A stretch of DNA of 64,000 nucleotides from Ischnura elegans (lineage: Eukaryota; Arthropoda; Insecta; Odonata; Coenagrionidae), in contig NC_060254.1 in the NCBI RefSeq assembly GCF_921293095.1, positions 110,198,917-110,262,916 on the forward strand. The letters run 5' to 3'. Shown in pieces: positions 12,601 to 24,720 of this stretch (positions within the stretch are counted from its first letter, which is position 1; every line of letters begins with the position of its first letter). A program made the translations under genes and the position numbers. The notes below the pieces were generated by a model. The model saw only the letters and a program-made list of their open reading frames with translations, was not told where the DNA came from and ran no database searches.

Positions 12601-15600
12601 TGACAGAACTCCATTATTTTTAGTTATACTGGTCATGAGCACATAATGTTTCATACGTACCTGTACTCAGGATGCAGTAATTGTTGATCATGGAGTTCAA
12701 TGGGTGGATCAAATACCCTGTCTCCAATCAATGTAATTCTAATCCTTTTCCTGTGAAGCCACTTGAAGTCACCCTGATTAAAACAAAACGAACTATGTCA
12801 GCAGGATATTGACATAGAATAATGGATCTTGTTTGTATAAAAAAAGGATGTTGACGTGCCTACTAATGAACAGGGGAAGTCGGTTTCATTACTTAAGAAA
12901 AAACTGACTTCATAAGCTCTTCAGCTTGGACTACCAAGTGAAACTTAACTTAAAATTAGAAACTAATGTACTAATGCAAGAGGACAATGAAAGAAGAGGG
13001 AGAAAATTGGACGCACTAAAACTTACTTCTCAACGTAGGTTAACTGAAACTAGTGTGAACTGTTTTACATGCATAATCAGAATATGATAACAGTTTTTAT
13101 GTACTTTTCTGAATCACAAGTAAACATCAATAGATTACAGAGTGGTTAGGCAAATGAAAATGGATACCTTTAATGCCACAAGATAGAAGTTACAAGGACA
13201 AGGTGGTAACTGTCCAAATTGATTCATTGCATTGAAATTATTTTACAGGTTAACAGCTACAAAAAACACAACAAAGAAATGTGCAAATATTTTGAATGTT
13301 TTTCTGCAAGTGTAGGGCTTCCTTTTAAAAGCAGTTCTTGCTTCACAGTGTTCACTGACAATGAGTAGTAATAAAAAAAATCCCCAATATTTCCGGGGGA
13401 ATTGCTTTGCATTCCATTTGGGTGCTAACTAATTCCAAACAAAAGAATTTTTGTGTAAACAATTCCAATGGGGTGGAAATTACTGGCCACGGGAATTGTT
13501 AATTCATTTTAATGCTAAGTGAGCATTATATTTTGAGATGATGGTGACTTACATATCTACATAAGCATGTTACCTTCAATTAAATGAGGTTAAATGCGAT
13601 GGTGGTTGGCGTAACATGGTGAAACTCCTTCATGATTCTTAACCTTTGTGCATCGTAAATGAGGTTAAATTAAACTTCTATATAATCTATAACACTTCAC
13701 CTCACACATTAGCAAATGAGAAAAAAAAAACAGTTGAAACATTATTGCATGACCTTGATCCTTACTACAATGCCGTGGAAGGCATTTTTTACCATCTCCT
13801 CCACAAGAAGTCCATTTGAAGTATTCTCAGCATGATAGCAAATTTAACGTCATCAAACATCCCAGATAATATTGCTGTAACCCAGAACTTCATTCCAGTA
13901 CACAAAGAGTTAGGCTAACTAATGTTAAAACATGAGCTGTATATGAATAAGTACAGGACATCAATTATGCAACTATTCTAACACAAAATTCTTGAAATCG
14001 AAAGTTATTGGAAGAAAACCTTTCAAAAATTCAATTGACTTAGATTTCTGGGAATATTTGAGCAAAAATTTAAAAAGAAATAGGTAATCTATTTTTCATA
14101 TTGCTTTGGATGCGTCACAAAAAATCAATGCATTGCGTTGGTTTTCGGCAGATGCTGCATACAACAAAGGTGGATTTTTCTGGGGCATAGCCTAATCCTG
14201 CTGAGTTTACCAGGAAGACCTAAATTCCCACATTATTCCTGGATTTCCTACTTGGCAGATGCATTGTACTTTCTAAGGTTTTGAATATATTATGTATACT
14301 GGTCATATTAAATGACTCAGAATCAGCGGGTACTTAAGTACATACATAGAATAACTTTACGAAGAAAAATTATTAAATAATCCAACAATAAAAACTTACA
14401 TTAAAAACTTGATTTTTTTATAAACCTCTGAATGATACGACACAGGACTAAATAAATTTGAAGTGATACAGGGTTCATGTAATGAGTACAATTGATAACA
14501 TTTGCTAATAAACACAGGAACGGGAAAATCTACATTAACACTTTAAAAAAAGTGAATAATAAAACTTTACCAAGACTTACATTTTTTATTTTATCGATAG
14601 CTTCCTTGATGTTAGAAGAATAATATTTAGGCAAGCACAAGTATCCCTCAGATCGAGATGGATCAGAATTGAAACCAACGACAGGCTTACAATTATTCTG
14701 AAAAAAAAAATACAATTTCCAAAATGAGAGGTCTATTTGGTCAAAAAAAAAAAAAAAGAGTATAAATAACGATAACATACCACCCATTCATCAGTATAAT
14801 AAGGAGTTGATTATGTAGGTTAGTACTTAAAATTTAAATCATACACTCAGTTTACTATGATAATTCATGACAGAATTTCTTAAGCCACACTGCCGTGATC
14901 ACAAAGGCAGAGGGGACAGCAAGGAGCACAAATCCCAAGCATAAATTATGTCCATCAAGGTAATAAAATTATATAGAGTGCAAAAAATAAATGCCTCTTG
15001 AATGCATTCAACAATTACATCAATTTAGCACATCTAACAGTACAATTTAAATTTATTTGTACTCATGAATATATCAATGAAAGAACAACGAAGCATAAGA
15101 ACTATAATCATGCAAAAAAGACAATACTACCAAATACTAGAGTAATTGCACCATTGTGTTGAAAAACTACGGTAAACATTGTTTTACAATGGTATTAAAT
15201 TGTTGTAAGGGCCCATGGCATGATTGTCTGTGTGAAAACATAATTTTTGAAATCTAACGGTTGAAAATTGTGGCTGGAACATAAGATGTAAATGAAAACA
15301 ACTTCATTTACCCCAGTTGACATGAGTAATGACAAAGACAAGAGAGATTTAGCAGGTACAATATTCATGCTAATGGCTTTGACAAGATTTTTTTCCATCT
15401 ATTGAATAAAAATACTCAGCTTGTTAAAATTATTTTCGAACATATCCTTTTTTTGATAGGGTCATATACAGTCACTGAAGCTTTGGCAATTTGAGGATTA
15501 ATGACAACATGATTACCCGATATGCAATGATTGATAAGGCAAAGACAGAAAATCTTCGATAATTCCGTACAATGGAGAGAGAGAGCATTGATGGACAGTC

Positions 15601-17610
15601 GACAGAAACAGACAATACATACATGACAATTTCCTTGGAAATTTATACATTGGTTGCTCTGCCACACTTTCTCCGCATCTTTCGCATAAAAAGTCTTCAC
15701 CATACATAAACACAATTTTTATGTGGTCCAATGAATGTTTTACAAGTTTTATGCAGGTAATTGATTTTCCATGCTTGACTCTCAAAATGAATTAGTATAT
15801 AAATAAAATGAATTTAAGATGAAAAAAGGGCGAAGCATAATGGGAAAAATGCAATAGAATAAAATTTTTATCAGAAAAAAACTTAAAATTTTGGAGTTTT
15901 AGCATGACCAAACTGAAAACAGGGTTTGGAATTTTGAATTTGGATTAGGCCCCTTGCACACACACCAATTTTGGATGGCCGGTAAAATATCGGTCATCCA
16001 CATTCTAATAGTGAACAATGGGAGAGCATTGGAGCCTGTACACATGCCGACCTCGCACCGGCAAAATGCCAGCTAGCTGCCAGCCATTATCACCGTGGAT
16101 TGCCGGCACCGGCTCAAAAACATAGCAACTTATCGTTTGACCGGTAAAAATCCGGCGTGTGTGCAAGCATCACTTCGCCGGTAAAATATCGGCCGATGCT
16201 TTACCGGCCGTCCAAAATCGGTGTGTGTGCAAGGGGCCTTATACTCAGTTTTAAAAGTAAAATTTGCCAATACTAGAACTATCACCCTCGTTGATAATAT
16301 TTTATTCATTCGTTTGCGGTTAATTTCAAGCTAAAAAATATGAGTGGTAAGCGATTAACATTTCATAAATTCCACACTTCATCCCTATATTCACTAATTA
16401 GAGAGAGAAATTTCCTGCCCAGTGAAAAAATTAAAGAAGATTCCCAGATTCCATGTTTTTCAAGGGTTCACGGACAATGTAAAATATATTTACGTACAAA
16501 ACTAAAATTAGTCAAACACTATGGATCATTTGAGGCTCTACAGTGAATATAATGTTATAAACAACCTCAATAAAGGCCATTTTTACAGGGAATGGAAAAA
16601 TGTTAGAACTGTATTCATTTCTCATTACGGTGTGGAATTGCGCAAATACACAAATGAAATTGGAACGGGCTATTTTGCCATCTCACATCCATGCATTCTT
16701 GCATGCGTTCTAACAATTCATCGCTTTACACAATGCAATTTTGCTGTGCCTTTATACACACGTCAGATTGTTCAAGTATGTGCCCTGCGTAAAAGGCCTT
16801 TAAGAAAGAACCTGCACTAAAACTAAACGAAAATGAACACAGTTAGTCACCAGAATCCTTGAAGCTGCCAAGAGAAACGTTCCATCTCCACCGGTGGGGA
16901 ATATAGCGTCAGCCCATTCAATGTTAGCTTCAGTGTAGTCAAAGCGATTAACCACTCTGGTCTCAGCGCCAGCATCCCTAAGGGCAGCGGCAACTACATC
17001 TTCACACCTGCGTAGTTGTTAGACGATTATGCAAAAGAAATTATTAACAGACAATCAATTTAATCACAAGTGCAGCTCACAAAAATAGCTGGCATGAATT
17101 AATTTAATTAATAAAATCAATTGTGAAGGGTTCCAACTTAGATCAACTGCAATATGATAGGTCAAGAATTAAATGCTACAAGTAGTCATCATTATCGTAG
17201 GATTTAAAACACAGTACACATTGCCAAATGGCCCGGCAAACACTTGACATACTCTTTATGGAGTTGATGATGGTATAGTAACATGTCGTAATCGGATCCT
17301 CTTCTTCGAAGAATCCTTTCCAATTCTGACTCTGATAAATCAGGGTGACGATAGCGCTCAAATTCATACCGGGAGAGCTTAGAAACTATTAGAGCTCGTC
17401 TTAGAGGAAACGATGGTTTTCCTTGCTCTCGCAACGACGTGACATTCGAGGAGCAGCATGATGCATTGAGTGGGTTGACTGGACAAGTGATGTTTGTGGT
17501 TATGGTGGTTATGGGCATGGATGGAGGGGCAGCTGAAGACGATGAACAGTGATGCGGATTCTCCATTGGACTGGACGCAGGGCAGCCAAAGATACGTGAT
17601 GCTTGGAAAA
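9394..17610 (-). CDS. NADK2: Mitochondrial NAD kinase 2, seven coding exons
   Basis: NADK2 phosphorylates NAD+ to NADP+ in the mitochondrial matrix. Seven minus-strand exons were joined by GT/AG sites and phase: 17610-17244, 17007-16851, 14697-14581, 12773-12661, 12519-12414, 11989-11704 and 9632-9394. They give one frame of about 460 residues to a TGA at 9396-9394. Landmarks in order: SKLSRYEFERYRHPDLSESE; the glycine-rich TGGDGTFLLAAS nucleotide-binding motif; NSDPSRSEGYLCLP; an LNEVFIGE segment across a junction; STGTGSTSW; and the C-terminal KSRCFDAGLVVDGG. All follow the order seen in animal NADK2. The N-terminus is unresolved. The first listed exon opens in phase with a partial codon, so an upstream exon should exist, perhaps with the mitochondrial leader. 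The first in-frame ATG inside the exon is at 17566-17564. Its introns hold pogo-like and Harbinger-type insertions. Confidence 0.93.
10557..11673. mobile_element. Pogo/Tigger-like DNA element in the last NADK2 intron
   Basis: The left end begins CAGTAGACTCTCGTTACTAC and the right end, read in reverse, begins GAGTGGACTCTCATTCATAC. TA lies outside each end (10555-10556 and 11674-11675). CAGTAGACTCTCG is the terminal motif of pogo/Tigger-like elements in many animals. The body has repeated phrases of the type 'cttcgtaataacga'. No intact transposase was found, so it is non-autonomous or decayed. Its right end is about 30 bp from the splice donor of the 11704-11989 exon. Confidence 0.72.
11704..11989 (-). 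CDS. NADK2: NADK2 exon with STGTGSTSW motif
   Basis: The acceptor is TTCTTCTCAG before 11989 and the donor is CCAG then GTATGTA after 11704. The exon is 286 nt, entering in phase 0 and leaving one base. It encodes VFIGECLSARVSYYEM, then KSSGMCVSTGTGSTSWTF, then a helical segment ending NTLVFKP. Confidence 0.93.
12414..12519 (-). CDS. NADK2: NADK2 exon ending in LALNE
   Basis: The acceptor is TTGCATTAG and the donor is AATGAG then GTAAAAC. The first base completes an Arg codon begun by the preceding exon, and the exon ends in phase 0. It encodes a variable linker, then KKRVLPVLALNE, the conserved segment leading into VFIGE. Confidence 0.9.
12661..12773 (-). CDS. NADK2: NADK2 exon GDFKWLHRKRIR
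   Basis: The acceptor is TAATCAG and the donor is TACAG then GTACGTA. The exon encodes GDFKWLHRKRIRITLIG and ELHDQQLLHPEYR, matching the conserved FRWLWRQRIR-type segment of animal NADK2. It leaves two bases to be completed by the next exon. Confidence 0.92.
12774..14580. other. NADK2 intron
   Basis: No coding segment was recognised. Short GGAATT-type inverted phrases around 13380-13505 may be MITE debris, but no target duplication was found. Confidence 0.5.
14581..14697 (-). CDS. NADK2: NADK2 exon with NSDPSRSEG
   Basis: A strong polypyrimidine acceptor ends TTTCAG before 14697, and the donor is AAAAAT then GTAAGTC. The exon is 117 nt, 39 codons in phase 0. It encodes KPVVGFNSDPSRSEGYLCLP, a hallmark of the mitochondrial NADK2 branch. 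Confidence 0.93.
15948..16238. mobile_element. Foldback Harbinger-type MITE in an NADK2 intron
   Basis: The two ends are long inverted repeats starting GGCCCCTTGCACACACACC, with CCGGTAAAATATCGG-type repeats inside. TTA flanks each end (15945-15947 and 16239-16241). The 3 bp TTA duplication and ends match PIF/Harbinger MITEs. It is 291 bp with no coding capacity. Confidence 0.85.
16851..17007 (-). CDS. NADK2: NADK2 exon with the GGDG motif
   Basis: The acceptor is CTACGCAG before 17007 and the donor is ATTCTG then GTGACTA. The exon encodes CEDVVAAALRDAGAETRVV, then WADAIFPTGGDGTFLLAASR. The TGGDG loop is the catalytic and NAD-binding signature of NAD kinases. Confidence 0.94.
17244..17610 (-). 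CDS. NADK2: NADK2 N-proximal coding exon
   Basis: The acceptor is TTCTTTTAG before 17610. The best donor by phase is GTCAA then GTGTTTG at 17243, which rebuilds a Lys codon. The exon encodes a low-complexity Ser/Thr/Pro region, then FPLRRALIVSKLSRYEFERY, matching the start of the conserved NADK2 domain. An ATG at 17566-17564 could start translation if the upstream exon is untranslated. Alternatively, an upstream exon supplies the leader. Confidence 0.85.
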
Positions 17611-19182
17611 CTAAAAGAAAAGTGACGAAAGTCATGGATATTAAATTACCACCAAACAAACAAATGAAAAATATCAAAGACTTATCCATGTAAAACAAAT
17701 ATTTGACACAATCTAATCATTATCATGTGAATTACAAATAGAACAGAAAATAAATAAGTTTTCATCTGAGGAGGCAAAATTAAATAGCTGGGAATGAAAA
17801 TTATTTGTATATATGTCATTATCGCATGGAAGATGATGAAAAACAACGGAGAAATTACTTCGAAAATGTTTCTCAAGATGGAAAAATGAGCAATATGGAA
17901 TAATATATTAACAACTCAGAAAAGGCGACAAGGAGATGACAAGACTCGGCGGTAGGAATGCATGTTGAAACGAGGCATATAAAATGGACACAATACGCTA
18001 ATAGTGCCGGTGCAATGATATTTTTGACACTACTGTACCACTCCGTAATAACCACAAGGTGGAAATGTGAAAAGTAAATTCTGCACTCCCATGGTCTCGG
18101 AGTAGAAAAAGATAAGAATACCATTTTACGACTGCTATACGAATTATTTACCACAGAACAAGCTTTCGGTCACGAGACAATTAAAACTATCATCAAAAAC
18201 TCTAATGAGAGTGGAATCCAAACCTTATTTGCAATCACATCGTTTCAAATCTACTGAAGGAAAATGATCTTGATTACGCCACAAGAGCGTGGTGACAACA
18301 CCGATAACAAACTCGCATACTACCCGGTCAGAAACCAAGAGTGTCGGGTCATGGTAATTCATTTGAAACACGTTTCGACCCTTACGATTGCATCCTATCA
18401 AAGAATCTTTCGATAAATCAATCAGCAAATTACCAAGTTTAAATGTGAGAGAGCAGCTGAGAAACTACATAGCAACAAGTGCTACAGAATGAATCCTCAA
18501 ACCGGTACCATCGCATCATGCGAAACAGAGGCGATCAAGAGGCATAAATAAACCTCTCAGGGGCAGGAACAATATTATTCAAATAATTTGCATGGAAACT
18601 GAGAGTAAACATATGGAGACGTATTAGTGAATGCAAACTGAAAAGGGGACAACAATCGTAGCGGCAAATGCCATGATACTAACATTCCTTCCGCACATAG
18701 CGCTGAAACCATCAACAGTGTTGGATCCTAACTTCACCCTCACATCCCAAAACAATAATCACAACAATTGTGAAGAAATAATATCACAGAATTTTTATAA
18801 AATCTCACAGGAACTCACCAATACGACCCTTTTCAAGCAGAAAACGGGACTTAAACATGTCGAACGGTCACAGTAATTGTAATCACCTCCTGAGATAATA
18901 TGATTGTAACGGTTTCATGCTAATAAAAACACATCGATAAAAAATAAAGTTATCTGTGAAAAATAAACTCAAGGCGAGATTAAACACGGGCAATTCGTTC
19001 ACATTTCCGTATGCCTCTTCAGCTCCAGCATCAGCAGAGCCACGAATAGGCGAAAACTTGAACGAAGACAGGCGAATGAGAATCACATTTCGCAAAACCG
19101 CGCCAGTTTAATTCACGGAGAAGATTCTTCAAATCATGATTATGACGTTCAAATGCGGAGGATATAAGGATAGAGGATAAAA
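17611..19182. other. Region upstream of the first recognised NADK2 exon
   Basis: No ATG-led exon with the required phase was convincingly found. A relatively CpG-containing stretch at about 18960-19120 could hold the 5' exon or promoter of NADK2. This is inference only. Confidence 0.25.
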
Positions 19183-19190
19183 GTCTAAAG

Positions 19191-21512
19191 CAGTGGCGGC
19201 TCGTGAGTCAAATGCTAGGGGGGGCGCACTCGCCACCGGGGGGTCATAATTTTTTAATATTTCGTTTATTCTATTAAGTTTTTACGGCAATCTAGGAATG
19301 AAATTTTGTGATACCATATGTTCCGTTTTTTTCAACAAAAATACCTAGGTTTCCTAATAAAGCTTGATTAATAAATACTAAATGCAGTAGACTCTCGGTC
19401 ATACGGATCGGCTTAGTCCGGACTCTCGATTATACTGATCAATTATCTTGAAGAATAAAAATATATTTGCTGCGATATTTTGCAAATGCAAACGAAAATA
19501 CGTAACTTTAGGTTTTAGCGCCTACATTCTTCGTGCGGATATGCCCGCAATACACTTATGTTGTTCGTTTTGCAATCATAATGCGTTATTTGTCAAATCT
19601 ATACAACATTTGCAATGATTTAGGTAGCAATGGCACTTGTAACATCTGAGGAGGGAGGGGAGTGTCACTGACTTCCACTAGGTAACAAACGCTACTAGAA
19701 TGCGCGCGCTTTGCTATTGCAGATGTAAACTTTGATTGCGGTGTTCGCGTTGCTTCTTGAATACAGTATGATTTACAATCAATAATTAAACATTTCTCAC
19801 ACATTTTTAACAAAATCTGAAATACTCACATGCCTTTAGTTATATTGCAGAAGTCCATCCTTCTTTCCTTTTGTCCAGCAAAGTGATCAATTACACATTT
19901 GTTGAAATCAGCGCCGGACAACAATTTCTTTCCGATTGAACACATGGCAAGGGCACTAGTCTATAAATAAACAAGGCACGGCACAAAATAGGCCGACGAA
20001 AAATACGACCAAAAAGAACAAGGTGCCTGGACACAGAATTGGGACAATTATTCCCTATATTTCCATAAAAAAACGAGCACTGTTGATCAATTCAAAATTG
20101 TCTTCTTGAATGTACACACAGCACTGAGAAACTTCTTAATCGGCAATTAAGCACAGTTAACTCCTCAAAAATGATGTCTGAACTCATTTCACTCCGTTCT
20201 TTCCGGGAGTTTTGCCGTTACTATAAGGAAGACTCAAGGGAGATAGAAGTCGTGGTCCACTAATGCTGATTCAGCTGAGGGACGAATTTAAGGTCAGCAA
20301 AGGCATTCAAGCAAACAAAAGACGTCACGGACCATCTCCTTGAGTCTAAGATTCATATGTGGTAAACGCACGAGACGCCAACGGGTCGCATTTGGAATAA
20401 CCATGTCTTCGAAATCATTGCCATGATATAACAGAATATAAATTCTAGATCGTAAAAGAAGACGACTCTGAGCCACAGATAGGAGCTGTAAGGATCTCCG
20501 CACAGATATGAACTCTAGCTACTAACAGCTACCGCTCTGTCGCTGAGGAATTAGGTGAACATGAACTAATACAACAAGGACGGCTAGAAAAATGATGAAC
20601 CTACACACAAAAGGTGCATTGTACGCGGCACTTATTGACATTCATTGAATGACTCTATTTAAAGTCACGTTTTACTGTTTAAATCATGTTTAATCCTTCA
20701 CCCTATCACGCACGCACCTATTTCTTAAATTTTAAATCAGTGGGAAATGTTAACTGATTTTTCCTAATACTGCAGGTTCTTTGATAAATTTATCTGAAAA
20801 ATAGGTACCGCATTTCTAATCATCGGGAAGATATTAATACATTGTTAAGGCCTAAATATTATAATATTAGTTTCCCCAAGGTTCTTGAAATTCGTAATCA
20901 TAACAGAACTGTGACAAATACTCGAGAATAGTTTTCCTCCGTCAATACTGCCTTTAACTGGTTGGATTTTATGTGTTCCGCAATTCAAACACCAAAAAAC
21001 GCAAGCATAATGGGATAATTTATTTACTGTAGCAATACCTACCAGTAATTCAAAATTAAAATCGTATAACTACACCCAGTACAGTGACCATTCTGATTCC
21101 GTAGGTCCCTTTTCTGTGGCAGCACCAAGTAGACGCCAGATTATACGCCCACCGGCCTGCGCAGCGATGTCAACTCACTCGTCGCTCTGCGCAATCTCGT
21201 ACGACGTCCCAAGACTTCCGTAAGGCACAGTGTTAGACGCGTCATAGCACCAGTAGCCCCCACCACTACCACTCTCCATATAACTGCATGGGGATGGATT
21301 GGGACGTTCTGGCCAGCGCCCCACGGCTACAAATACGAACTTCTCGCGCTATTTCTTTTCGTGTTTTTCCAACACTTTCGATATATGGGACTGAAAAAAC
21401 ACTTTGATTAAGCAGATGTATACTTATAAATTTATAGATATTTATTTTTTTTACTTTTTCAAATATTTGGGAGGGGCGGCGTCCGAGAGTCCTTATGGGC
21501 AAGCCACCACTG
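19191..21512. mobile_element. hAT-like element with 8 bp target duplication
   Basis: The left end begins CAGTGGCGGCTCGTGAG and the right end in reverse begins CAGTGGTGGCTTGCCCATAA. The outside flanks are GTCTAAAG (19183-19190) and GTCTAACG (21513-21520), an 8 bp duplication with one mismatch. An 8 bp duplication with CAGTG-type ends points to hAT. At about 2.3 kb it could once have held a short transposase, but no open frame resembles one. A pogo-like terminus at about 19387 is nested inside. Confidence 0.8.
19387..19445 (+). mobile_element. Pogo-like terminus nested in the hAT-like element
   Basis: CAGTAGACTCTCGGTCATAC is followed by a second CTCTCGATTATACTGATC phrase, as in the double-repeat ends of pogo/Tigger elements. 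No partner terminus was found, so the copy is truncated or decayed. Confidence 0.5.
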
Positions 21513-22371
21513 GTCTAACGGTTTTGAAGAAATATAAATAAGGTTATTTTACCTATATTTAATTTTTTTACTAAAAAATGATTTTTCTTTCCTATCATCC
21601 GTAGATAGCCGAGGAACTATGTGAATTTCCATCATAACAACTTGAGCAAATGATACTGCTATTTTTTGCGTGTGTGAAACTTACTTATCTTCATATTAAA
21701 TGTTTGCAGTGATTTCAGAGGCAGGACAACGAGTATGTGCGGATCCAGGGATTGTACTCAAGGTTTGCATCCGCGTCTCCAAAATTATCCGTCCAAAAAT
21801 ATAATCATGAAGTGATTTACCTTGAATTTTCTCGTTAAAATCTGGATATAAATGCACAGAAAAACTCCAGACTATCATTTCTATAATCACTAGATTGCAT
21901 CCCTTACTTCTTTGCTAAAGTAGTCAGACATGAAGTCCCACGATTACGCAGTATTTCCTCTGATGCTGTGCGGTATACTCTCTTTTTATCCAACCAATAG
22001 AATCTTAGACTTAAAATGGATTTAAAATTACTGAATATTACCCTAAAATCGACTTCTTGATACCCTAAATTCCTCTCTCTGTTGAATTTGAGAAAACGAA
22101 CTTTATCCATCCGTTCAGACAATAGCACAATTTTTTTCTTTGAATTTTATGTTATTCAAAGATGAAAAAAATTATTTTATCATTTTTTGTCTAATTATCC
22201 ATCTTTTGTATTTTTTTCCTTTATGCAACAGTGTTATCCTTTATTATCTATTCCTTATGCAATATTTATTTTTTTAGATTTTTTCTTAATAATTAGATTA
22301 CCTGCAGAGGCTGAAGAAGGACAGCTGCAAGGGCAGTAACAAAGAGCACTGTCAACAATACCACAATAATA

Positions 22372-23028
22372 GGGTAAAAAAACGAAAGGCATTGATTGCG
22401 ATTCGTTACCCACCATTAGTGTATTCATAATATACAAATTATTTGGTTTTAGAAATACCGGTTTAGACGAATGGCAATGGTCAATTTTATCCTCATTTGA
22501 AAAAGGCCAGATTGGCGCCCATGCGATGCCACTCCACGTGACGTCAGAGGGACCTATTAGATACTATACGAGTAGTCAGGAGTTTTACATCATCTGAGAT
22601 TACCAATGCATGCATGAGGCACAGAGCTCAGGGAAACATGTCTTAATAATCACCTATTAAAACTGCCTATGGTCGGAAAGTTTCCTTCTTTTGATAGGGT
22701 ATTAATCGTATTAATAATCCTTATTTAAGCCATGCGCTACCTGCTAGCAGGTTACTCTGCTACGTGCTAGTATCCTGCGTCGTATCAGCGTTCAAAGCCT
22801 CGCCCCAAGGTCACCTCACTTGCGGCAGCGGGAACCAGAACGACGTTACACGGAGTTTTCCCAGCATTAAAACTTAGCCGTCGCGTTTTCGCGCGTTTGA
22901 AATTCTTCACTTTTGATTTAATCGCGAAAAATAGATATCCTCATTAAAAAATCTCTAAGCGTGAAAGACGTACTCCAGGGTTAATAATCTTTCGATTTAG
23001 GCAATAAAAAAATAATAGGAAACCACCC
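22372..23028. mobile_element. TA-flanked MITE family 1, copy A (657 bp)
   Basis: The element begins GGGTAAAAAAACGAAAGG and ends AATAGGAAACCACCC, with TA at 22370-22371 and 23029-23030. It aligns by eye over nearly its whole length with 42483-43123, differing by small indels and substitutions. Copy A lacks about 14 bp of the left terminal repeat that copy B retains. It has no coding capacity. Confidence 0.85.
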
Positions 23029-23573
23029 TATTTTGGAAATCAAAGACGCCGGAAAGAATTCGGAATTACCGAACGAACGTTTCTCTTGTAAATCTGTCGC
23101 TTGTGAAACGTTTAAAATGAACTGGGTAGAGAACCATAACCAAGAGCTCACTTAGCCTCTTCTCCCATCTAAACTCGCCCTTCATGGATCCTTTTCAAAC
23201 TTATCACGCTACAATTTCGCCGTAAAAGCTTTGTCCCACCAACCGTCAGCTGATTGAAGATAAAAAGTAAAAAAATGATTCAAATAAATTTCTCTTTGCG
23301 GGTGGATTTTCTCATTCCAGATCTCCTGGAACAGTAAATTCCGCGTTTCACTGTAAGAAGCTTGCGTCGCTAGATACGTGACTACGCGGGATTATCTCTG
23401 AGTGAGCCCAAAGAACATATCCTATGCCTGGGCTATCACTCATGGACACCAACGACATTCCCCAGTTCCTTCCTGAATTCGAGATCCATCACAGGCTCAG
23501 GATAAACAGTCAGTCAGGAGACTTGCACACACGTTTTACAAAGGATAAACATCCCATTAAGACCAAGAGATGA

Positions 23574-24140
23574 GGCGTAGCGAGGGGGGAGGGTTTGGGG
23601 GGATAAACCCCCCCTCCAGAACTCAGAGAAATTTTAAAATTTAATCCATTTTACTTAATTGTATAAATATTACTTATAGAGTAGTGTAAGGATTAATGAA
23701 ATATTCCTCAGAAAGCCGTAAAACTCACCATTTTGAACCATTCATAATAACTCAATTATGAATAATAAACAGTCTTGGTTGTTAACAATACAAAATATGG
23801 AGGATATTTTTCTTTGATGTAATGCCATGTAAAACATGTATGTACCTATTTTAATTCAAATGCTTTGTCTAAAATGTTTCTACGCTTGCATGACCTTTGG
23901 TAAATTATGGTAGCCATAAAACAGGTTCTCCATAATGGCTACTTAAAGTTACTCTTTTGTATGTAATCAATTCTATTCTGTACTTTTTTCTTTTTGGAGA
24001 AATACAAACAATTTATTACTATTTATCTTAAAAAAAAAATTCTGGGGGAGGGCACCCGCACCTCTCGTATTCCATACCCCCCGGTATTAGCTGCTCCTAA
24101 CCCTCCCCCCCCCCTCCAGGCCTTAATTCCTAGCTGCGCG
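23574..24140. repeat. Homopolymer-bounded transposon debris
   Basis: G-run and C-run segments such as GATGAGGCGTAGCGAGG lie at the left and TAGCTGCGCGCCTGAAACC at the right, around an AT-rich body. These resemble decayed ends of a DNA transposon, but no clean inverted repeat or duplication could be drawn. Confidence 0.3.
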
Positions 24141-24229
24141 CCTGAAACCACGGGGGGTTGAAACAACACCAGATCTCACAGTTCAAATCGGGCATGGAGG
24201 AAATTATTTGGCGATAGAAAATTAGGTAA

Positions 24230-24720
24230 TAAGAACAGTCAGCCAGATAAGAAATAAGGAACGCAGTCAACGTCTTGAAAAACAGCAAAGCTCCAAGAAA
24301 AGATGAAATAACAACTGAATCATTGAAAAACAATGGTAATATAAAAATAATACATGGATTATGACGGCTAATGATGAACACATGGGAGATAGAATTAATG
24401 CCAAAGGAATGACGAGAAGAAATGCTCATATCCATACGTAAGAATAAGGAAGGATAAGGAAGAATACCGTAATTTCAAAGTAATTGAACCTTATAAGTCC
24501 ACACAAGTACCATGGATGTCCTCTCCAAAATAATCCAATGCATTGAATATTGTAAAAAACAAAATAATTCAGGATCACCTAGCAGGATTTATGAAAGGCA
24601 AATCGGCTATTAACCAAATATTCACCAGAAAAGAAATCATGTTTAAATACTGGAAGAATAACAAAGAATTACTTAAAATTTCAATTGATTTTCTGAAATC
24701 GTATGAAATTTTTTTATGGA
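24230..24720 (+). pseudogene. Non-LTR retrotransposon reverse transcriptase remnant
   Basis: The plus strand translates in interrupted frames to a degraded LINE reverse transcriptase. LKNSKAPRKDEITTESLKNN corresponds to the LKNGKAPGPDGIPAE-type motif. This is followed by IHGL with LMMNTWEIELMPKE, then LAGFMKGKSAINQIFTRKEI, matching the QAGFRxGRSTxDQIF motif. Last comes ISIDFLKSYEIF, matching the FIDFKKAYD motif that contains the first catalytic Asp. Several stops and frameshifts break it. The clade is RTE- or jockey-like and was not resolved. Confidence 0.8.

Noticed and set aside
18883-19095. First NADK2 coding exon with a mitochondrial leader
   Set aside because: The frame has no ATG start, and no donor of the required phase was found. 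It may be untranslated or unrelated.
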